This document shows positions 61,201 to 64,000 of a stretch of DNA of 64,000 bases, one piece after another. The stretch is from Serripes groenlandicus (taxonomy: Eukaryota; Mollusca; Bivalvia; Cardiida; Cardiidae). Position 1 is the stretch's first letter. Each line of letters opens with the position of its first letter. Made by a program: the position numbers and the translations under genes. Where the stretch lies: the NCBI GenBank assembly GCA_031761405.1, contig JASEVX010000003.1:144328350-144392349 (forward strand). Reading direction: 5' to 3'. The notes beneath the pieces are model-generated. The model was not told where the DNA came from. It did no database searches and worked only from the letters and a program-made list of their open reading frames with translations.

Positions 61201-62236
61201 TTAATTTTTATTTTTATACATGATTTTTTTTCTGGAACTTTTTTGTGTAAAGGAAGAACTTGTTGACATTGTATACAATTAACAATACAATAGTAATCCA
61301 TTCCCAGGTGCTCTTTTAGCATAGGATTTTTAAGTTTACCTATTGTGATCCCCCTGTGACCAATGTTGTGAGTCTTTCTAAACAGTTTCTTTAAACAACA
61401 TCTCCTCTTAGATCACTGGGCCCTTTTCAACAAAGCTTGCTGATCCTCTCAGAATAGGCTACCCTGATTTCAACATAAGTTGGCAAAAATGTTCCTCTGG
61501 TGACTCTCTACAAATAGGTTCAGCTATTTTTATTTAAAAGGCATAGCTGCCAGGTGGCCTTAGCAAATTAGTAAATTGACGAAACTTTCTTATTTGTAGA
61601 TAACTTGGCAATTTTTTTCCTAAGGTGACCGTCTACAAAGTGTGTTCAAATCAAAAGAACATGACTCTTATATTACTCTTATTTAACAGATTCATTTTAA
61701 GTGAGAAGGCCTTAACAATATATTATCTGCTAAATGGTTAATTTTCAATATAATCCCAAGTAAGTTTAACAGAAAACATTTGATACCTTAAAAACAGATA
61801 TATCCTTAAAATGTAGTGGAAAAAAAAGAAAATAAGAAACTTATCATTTTCCTACGAAGTTTTTTAAGATAGTTCACTTGTTTGTTTTTCGAAATTTGCG
61901 AAGCACACAACTTTTGGTATATCATATCTGGTAAATGGTTCATCAGGTATTCAATCTAATCTCCATACTTGAAAGTCATTGCTACTTCTTCCAATTTTTG
62001 AAGATGAGATACATTTACATCATGCAGTATAACTTAATATTAAATAATGAACATTCAAATTTCAGAGTGGGACCGAAGATCTTAAAGTGTTACAAGACTC
62101 GTTATTTAGTTTGCGACAAAATTTCACCGCCACAGATGCCCAGCAGCATACCATTGATACAGTAGAACAGGGTGTATCGGCCCTAATGGAAAAACTCACA
62201 CAAACTGGGCTTCCACCCTCAAAATCTAGTCTACAG
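40163..62236 (+). CDS. DIXDC1: Dixin (DIXDC1/Ccd1) homologue, 13 exons, 3' end beyond window
   Basis: Thirteen exons with GT-AG borders and matching phases encode about 584 residues. The order matches vertebrate Dixin. First comes a calponin-homology (CH) domain (exons 2-4, with LQAYVLWINSQLKKKPGARL and NLKSIMRLILALAAHYKP). Then a GASAAL-type basic segment (exon 5), a Ser-rich linker (exon 6), a long coiled coil (exons 7-12), and the conserved block with QQHTIDTVEQGVSALMEKL (exon 13). In vertebrates Dixin is a cytoplasmic positive regulator of Wnt/JNK signalling. It binds Dishevelled and Axin through a C-terminal DIX domain, and the long isoform binds actin. The DIX domain (about 80 residues) is not in the window and should lie to the right of 64000. 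Introns range from under 1 kb to 6.7 kb and are full of mobile elements. Family assignment rests on my recognition of the protein; coordinates are from splice consensus and phase. Confidence 0.93.
40535..40725 (+). mobile_element. SINE copy in Dixin intron 1
   Basis: Holds agtactggtttgtttaccca, ggatcatgaataagtgaact and gtcgccgtgatataaatgaa, then an (aata)n tail. The same tail occurs at about 46545 and 59480. The tRNA head is degraded. Confidence 0.75.
41000..42800. other. Dixin intron 1, unassigned
   Basis: A+T-rich intron. Near 42560-42690 a diverged MITE-like stretch (aggaaatgcacataatgtgc) can be seen. Nothing else recognised. Confidence 0.35.
42811..42940 (+). CDS. DIXDC1: Dixin exon 2, CH domain N-terminal part
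   Basis: The exon follows a ttgcag acceptor and ends at a perfect gtaagt donor. It is 130 nt, enters in phase 0 and leaves in phase 1. It encodes HQLQAYVLWINSQLKKKPG and then EDLRHDCKDGVAFIDLISVI. This is the start of the CH fold, with the conserved Trp and the DGVAFIDLI helix. Confidence 0.93.
42941..44382. other. Dixin intron 2, unassigned
   Basis: No gene. Segments such as ttgggaattctgcatt-like text at 43140-43340 resemble, in reverse, 42050-42200 of the previous intron, an apparent old inverted repeat. Nothing else recognised. Confidence 0.3.
44383..44508 (+). CDS. DIXDC1: Dixin exon 3, CH domain middle
   Basis: The acceptor is a T-rich tract ending ttttag and the donor is gtaatc. The exon is 126 nt, phase 1 to phase 1. 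It encodes AGESITGVHAVPSNYAQMRE and then NIERVLHFMSSKKIKMHHVM, closely matching the Dixin CH domain. Confidence 0.93.
44585..44725. mobile_element. TTAA MITE family 1, left half
   Basis: Left end aaccctttcctacattcaac, then ctgcaggagacaactt and gaaaacattgtgacaaaagg; the right half is missing. Confidence 0.6.
45091..45239 (+). CDS. DIXDC1: Dixin exon 4, end of CH domain
   Basis: The acceptor is tttgtttcag and the donor gtacac. The exon is 149 nt, phase 1 to phase 0. It encodes DIVEGNLKSIMRLILALAAH, the best conserved block of the Dixin CH domain, then a Ser-rich tail ending VTTIAQ. Confidence 0.94.
45920..46096. mobile_element. TTAA MITE family 1 copy, deleted
   Basis: Left end aacccttccctacatacagg, right end tcgtctgctgcagatttgtt and gtgggaaagctctaa. 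It lies 40 bp before exon 5. Confidence 0.65.
46137..46225 (+). CDS. DIXDC1: Dixin exon 5, basic linker
   Basis: The exon follows a gtgttgtag acceptor and ends at gttagt. It is 89 nt, phase 0 to phase 2. It encodes GASAALTAARRTVAKAGNSF and then RRKGREYRHR. It aligns with the Ala-rich then basic segment after the CH domain in vertebrate Dixin. Confidence 0.87.
46400..46600 (+). mobile_element. SINE copy in Dixin intron 5
   Basis: A head like aagtggtaagcagcggggat and cctgggttccatcacc, then ctagtactggtttgtttacc and tcgctgtgatataactgaaa. A degraded copy lies right after it (46745-46925, ending aaacgccgtgatatgaac). Confidence 0.75.
47602..47786. mobile_element. TTAA MITE family 1 copy, upstream of exon 6
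   Basis: Holds gcatctgcagcagatgattt, tttttgccacaatgttttca and gtatgtggtaaattgttaa. It ends about 17 bp before the exon 6 acceptor, so it forms the pyrimidine-tract side of that splice site. Confidence 0.65.
47804..48072 (+). CDS. DIXDC1: Dixin exon 6, Ser-rich linker
   Basis: The acceptor is gtgttacag and the donor gtaagt. The exon is 269 nt, phase 2 to phase 1. It encodes a low-complexity Ser/Thr/Asp-rich stretch (SYQPESSSDQFSDSD..., ...SSTVYSPQTSLISSTSSVG). The 3' end of a MITE copy lies within about 20 bp of the acceptor. Confidence 0.9.
48604..48755 (+). CDS. DIXDC1: Dixin exon 7, start of coiled coil
   Basis: The acceptor is gatgtgacag and the donor gtgagt. The exon is 152 nt, phase 1 to phase 0. 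It encodes YKGTELEESVFTPGRGRTVE and then a heptad-type helix ending NLIKKELSRLQDL, matching the first coiled coil of Dixin. Confidence 0.91.
48799..49018. mobile_element. TTAA MITE family 1 copy
   Basis: TTAA both ends, core attgctcattatgagcaatt. It abuts a minus-strand SINE tail (gggtttaacgcca, tcatatcacggcgg). Confidence 0.78.
49569..50067. mobile_element. TTAA MITE family 1 copy split by another element
   Basis: Left half 49569-49668 (ccctttccaacattcaatta ...), right half about 49940-50067 (ggttgaaaacattgcgacaa ... gtgggaataggttaa). Between them lies an insert starting acccccttcgaagaagaggg. Confidence 0.75.
49668..49939. mobile_element. insert of about 270 bp inside a MITE
   Basis: Starts tacccccttcgaagaagagg and includes tcgggcagtctgtcggtcgg. 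The same start and text are frequent in bivalve introns (from memory). No coding content. Confidence 0.6.
50091..50171 (+). CDS. DIXDC1: Dixin exon 8
   Basis: The exon follows tttttattacag and ends at gtaagt. It is 81 nt (27 codons), phase 0 to phase 0, encoding LLSGQPPDGEETNTGLLIEG and STSEEKI. It corresponds to the LLLNGSLP-type break in the coiled coil of vertebrate Dixin. Confidence 0.88.
50479..50707. mobile_element. TTAA MITE family 1 copy, 229 bp subfamily
   Basis: CCCTTTCCCTCATACAAT left, TATGAGGGAAAGGG right. Near-identical to the copies at 10771 and 60391 over the middle. Flanks are TTAG/TTTA, not TTAA. Confidence 0.82.
50734..51000 (-). mobile_element. full-length SINE, minus strand, next to Dixin exon 9
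   Basis: On the minus strand, an A-box ggttagtggtagagtatcc and B-box ggttgcgggtccgatcc head is followed by a body and a tail, cgccgtgatataactgaaag. It ends 45 bp before the exon 9 acceptor side. Confidence 0.8.
51046..51255 (+). CDS. DIXDC1: Dixin exon 9, coiled coil
   Basis: The acceptor is atcaatatccag and the donor gtaagt. The exon is 210 nt (70 codons), phase 0. It encodes a long heptad helix, VILKSQLQQSKELCSDLREE through SEVLRKDIQKQNNDSEQ. A minus-strand SINE ends 45 bp upstream and a MITE starts 27 bp downstream. Confidence 0.93.
51282..51496. mobile_element. TTAA MITE family 1 copy, 27 bp after exon 9
   Basis: TTAA left (51282-51285), cccttgcctacatacaacac; core attgcttaagcaat; right tatgagggaaagggtaaa. 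Confidence 0.8.
52030..52085. repeat. (GTCT)n microsatellite
   Basis: gtctgtctgtctgtccttct followed by further gtct units, at the start of the tandem-repeat element. Confidence 0.9.
52091..52666. repeat. 156-bp tandem repeat, four units
   Basis: Units start gtgtccgctccatatctcca at 52091, 52247, 52403 and 52559; the last is shortened. Very similar units indicate recent amplification. Confidence 0.95.
52667..53265. repeat. 139-bp tandem repeat, about five units
   Basis: Units start gttatctcccccttgttcaa at 52667, 52806 and 52945, with diverged units from about 53083 and 53244. Confidence 0.93.
53740..54480. repeat. tandem repeat of about 165 bp, four to five diverged units
   Basis: Each unit has agaagcctttgtccaatc-, caaattttgtcaaaatgtgt-, cggacaagtttgataactag- and gagttatcgccctttaatta-type text. 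Part of an old repeat element in Dixin intron 9. Confidence 0.8.
54797..55480. mobile_element. element starting tagctcgcctattcgaagaa
   Basis: The start tttttagctcgcctattcga and duplicated 163-bp segment (ttggtcaaacctttgc at 54876 and 55039) resemble the element at 62697. No coding content. Confidence 0.6.
55480..57940. other. Dixin intron 9, unassigned plus MITE and SINE fragments
   Basis: MITE fragments at about 56250-56310, 56585-56660 and 57850-57930. A minus-strand SINE tail is at about 57757-57820. The rest is A+T-rich and unassigned. Confidence 0.4.
57993..58046 (+). CDS. DIXDC1: Dixin exon 10, coiled coil
   Basis: A small exon follows ttcatttttcag and ends at gtaagt. It has 54 nt (18 codons), phase 0, encoding ANSLKQLNNQDKTISDLK. 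It lies after a 6.7-kb repeat-filled intron. Confidence 0.88.
58532..58678 (+). CDS. DIXDC1: Dixin exon 11, coiled coil
   Basis: The exon follows a run of T ending cag and ends at a gtaagc donor. It has 147 nt (49 codons), phase 0. It encodes a charged helix, REITRRDQRIDGLQNELQLQ through ELSDKFRVVDETG. Confidence 0.91.
59285..59525 (+). mobile_element. SINE copy in Dixin intron 11
   Basis: Head motifs tcagctagtaacaatgtggg and cttcgatccccagtcgtgg, body gaactggtttgtttacacca, tail gtcgtgatataagtgaaata and an A-rich end. Confidence 0.75.
59946..60173. mobile_element. TTAA MITE family 1 copy, before exon 12
   Basis: TTAA both ends, core cttactcatcatgagcaatt, right end aagtgggaaagggttaa. Ends 52 bp before exon 12. 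Confidence 0.83.
60226..60324 (+). CDS. DIXDC1: Dixin exon 12, end of coiled coil
   Basis: The exon follows gttcttatacag and ends at gtaagc. It has 99 nt (33 codons), phase 0, encoding ATLKARVATQDKQMARLAGR and ILSTKSDPHRQLF. MITE copies flank it: one ends at 60173 and the next starts at 60391. Confidence 0.9.
60391..60619. mobile_element. MITE family 1 copy flanked by ATAT
   Basis: CCCTTTCCCTCATACGAC left and TATGAGGGAAAGGG right, core attgctcgttttgagcaatt. Flanks are ATAT on both sides (60391-60394, 60616-60619) instead of TTAA. Confidence 0.85.
62066..62236 (+). CDS. DIXDC1: Dixin exon 13, conserved block before the DIX domain
   Basis: The acceptor is caaatttcag and the donor gtacaa. The exon has 171 nt (57 codons), phase 0. 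It encodes SGTEDLKVLQDSLFSLRQNF and then QQHTIDTVEQGVSALMEKL, one of the most recognisable Dixin blocks. It is the last exon seen. The DIX-domain exons must lie past 64000. Confidence 0.93.
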
Positions 62237-62303
62237 GTACAAATAGGCAGATTTAATCCATAAGTTTGACTTTTGAATATTTAAAAAGTTAAGTGCTTTT
62301 TAG

Positions 62304-62690
62304 ATCACCTGAGCCGAGGTGAGCTATTATGATCACTTTTTGTCCGTCGTCCGTCCGGCGTTAACTTTTAGCTTTAAACATCATCTCCTCCCAAACTCCA
62401 AGGACAATTTCCGTGAAACATCACAGGACTGTTCCTCTGGTTGGCCTCTTTCAAAGTTGTTCAAAGATTTAAATTCCATTGAGAACTTTGGTTGCTGCGG
62501 CATCAGAAAGGGGGCAAAAGGTCCAAACTTTAAAAATCTTCTCCTCCGAATCTGTCAGTCAGATTCAAATATAATTTGGTAGAAATGTTCATTGGGTGAC
62601 CCTCTATAAAAATTGTTCAAGCCAAACTGATTGGTCGAAAAACATGGCAGTCAGGCGGCATCAAAAAAGGGGCAAAATGACAAAATTTGA
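62304..62690. mobile_element. element starting ttagatcacctgagccgagg
   Basis: A short inverted segment, gatcacctgagccgaggtga, opens it, followed by tttttgtccgtcgtccgtcc. It is of a type common in bivalve introns (from memory). No coding content. Confidence 0.5.
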
Positions 62691-62696
62691 AAATTC

Positions 62697-64000
62697 CATT
62701 TTTAGCTCGACTGTTCGAAGAATATGAGAGCTTTACTACTCGCCCCAGCGTCGGCGTCGGCGTCCGGTTAAAGTTTTAGGGCAAGTTGGCATTTTCATTC
62801 ATAAGTATTTGTGCTATAGCTTTCATATTTGGAATATAGTTACACCTTTAAGCTTTTTTCACATTGAATGCTGAAGATGCTGAGTGTGACCTTCTTTTTG
62901 GGGTAAAAAACATGATTTTGGGAGGTTAAAGTTTTAGGGCAAGTTGGGATTTTCATTTTTTTTTAAATTTTTCTCAATAAGTACTTGTGTTAGGGCCTTC
63001 ATATTTGGAATATAATTACATACGATACCTTTCCTCATATTGTATGCTGTAAATGCTGATTTCGACTTTCTTTTTGAGGTAAAACACATGACTTTGGGTG
63101 GTTAAAGTTTTAGGGCAAGTTGGGATTTTCATTTAATTTTTTTAACTTTTCTCAATAAGCACTTGTGTTAGGGCTTTCATATTTGGAATTTAATTACATA
63201 AAATACCTTTCCTCATATTGTTAGCTGAAGATGCTGATTTGACTTTCTTTTTGAGGTAAAAAACCATGATTTTGGGTGGTTAAAGTTTTAGGGCAAGTTG
63301 GGATTTTCATTTTTTTTTTAAATTTTTCTCAATAAGCATTTGTGTTAGGGCCTTCATATTTGGAATATAATTACATATAATACTTTTTCTCGTATTGTAT
63401 GCTGAAGATGCTGATTTTGACTTTCTTTTTGATGTAAAAAACATGATTTTGGGTGGTTAAAGTTTTAGGGCAAGTTGGGATTTTCATTTAATATTTTAAT
63501 TTTTCTCAATATGCACTTGTGTTAGGGCTATCATATTTGGAATTTAATTACATATAATACCTTTCCTCATATTGTTAACTGAAGATGCTGATTTGACTTT
63601 CTTTTTGAGGTAAAAGAAATGATTTTGGGTGGTTAAAGTTTTAGGGCAAGTTGGGATTTTCATTTAATTATTTAATTTTTCTCAATAAGTACTTGTGTTA
63701 GGGCTTTCATATTTGGAATATAATTACATATTATTCCTTTTTTCACATTGTATGTTGAACATAATGGAGTGTGACCTTCTTTTTGGGGTAACAAACATTA
63801 TTTTGGTTGATTTTGAGAATTTGAGATGAATTCATTATTTTTGGTTACATTAATTTTTAATTATGATCATTCATTTATCAAATTAGTTCTTCACCATTTC
63901 AAACGGGATTTGGTGTCAAACATTTGGAAAACCTTTTTTTAAGTTTTAACATTTGCGTTTAGCTCAACGTTAAAGTTTTGATTTTAGCTCGACTAGTCGA
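62697..64000. mobile_element. element starting ttttagctcgactgttcgaa with tandem repeats, runs to window end
   Basis: Starts ttttagctcgactgttcgaa (62700). The last bases, gattttagctcgactagtcg, look like another such end. It holds six units of about 166-178 bp (ggttaaagttttagggcaag at 62766, 62934, 63100, 63278, 63455, 63631). Confidence 0.7.
62766..63800. repeat. tandem repeat of about 177 bp, six units
   Basis: Each unit runs ggttaaagttttagggcaag ... gttagggctttcatatttgg ... tgctgatttgactttctttt. Homogeneous, so recently amplified; lies in the Dixin intron after exon 13. Confidence 0.93.

Overview
The window looks like metazoan nuclear DNA, most probably from a bivalve mollusc. This is inferred from intron-rich gene structure, dense short mobile elements, tRNA-headed SINEs with a tail like GCCGTGATATAA...GTTGAA, and introns packed with elements starting ATGTCTCCCC or TTTTAGCTCGAC, all typical of bivalve assemblies. 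No bacterial-style operons are present.

Layout. (1) 1-25.4 kb: no recognisable gene. It holds tandem arrays (21-bp at 489-840, 39-bp at 2862-4312, 34-bp at 5459-7250, 37-bp at 13058-13607), a 388-bp hairpin element with 35-bp terminal inverted repeats (1607-1994), SINE pieces, three copies of another dispersed repeat, and many copies of a ~229-bp palindromic MITE. The MITE has TTAA flanks and CCCTTTCCC...GGGAAAGGG ends, suggesting a non-autonomous piggyBac-like family. (2) 25.4-26.1 kb: a candidate alternative first coding exon on the + strand. (3) About 27.1-38.7 kb: a minus-strand Ty3/Gypsy-type retroelement. (4) 40.16-62.24 kb: thirteen + strand exons of a Dixin (DIXDC1, Ccd1) homologue, a Wnt-pathway protein with an N-terminal CH domain and coiled coil. 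Its DIX domain lies beyond the window. (5) The introns and the last 1.7 kb are filled with MITEs, SINEs and tandem-repeat-bearing elements.

The retroelement is the most unusual object. Gag has a ComEA-like helix-hairpin-helix at its N terminus and a CCHC knuckle at its C terminus. Gag and Pol overlap in frames compatible with -1 ribosomal frameshifting. The overlap holds the heptamer T TTA AAC, a 6-nt spacer, a perfect 8-bp stem-loop spanning the gag stop, and a possible 6-bp pseudoknot stem. Pol has protease, RT, RNase H, a spacer with four short tandem repeats, an HHCC/DD35E integrase, and a C-terminal C4HC3 PHD finger. In the position where retroviruses carry env there is a third ORF with a zinc-finger-like motif and a TatD-type metal-dependent nuclease domain whose expected metal ligands are all present. 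ORF3 is preceded by a good 3' splice-site sequence and is split by an 86-bp tandem duplication. I could not identify a matching pair of LTRs by eye.

The element lies antisense between the candidate alternative first exon (25.7-26.1 kb) and the standard first coding exon (40.16 kb) of the Dixin gene. If both exons belong to that gene, the element sits inside its large first intron.
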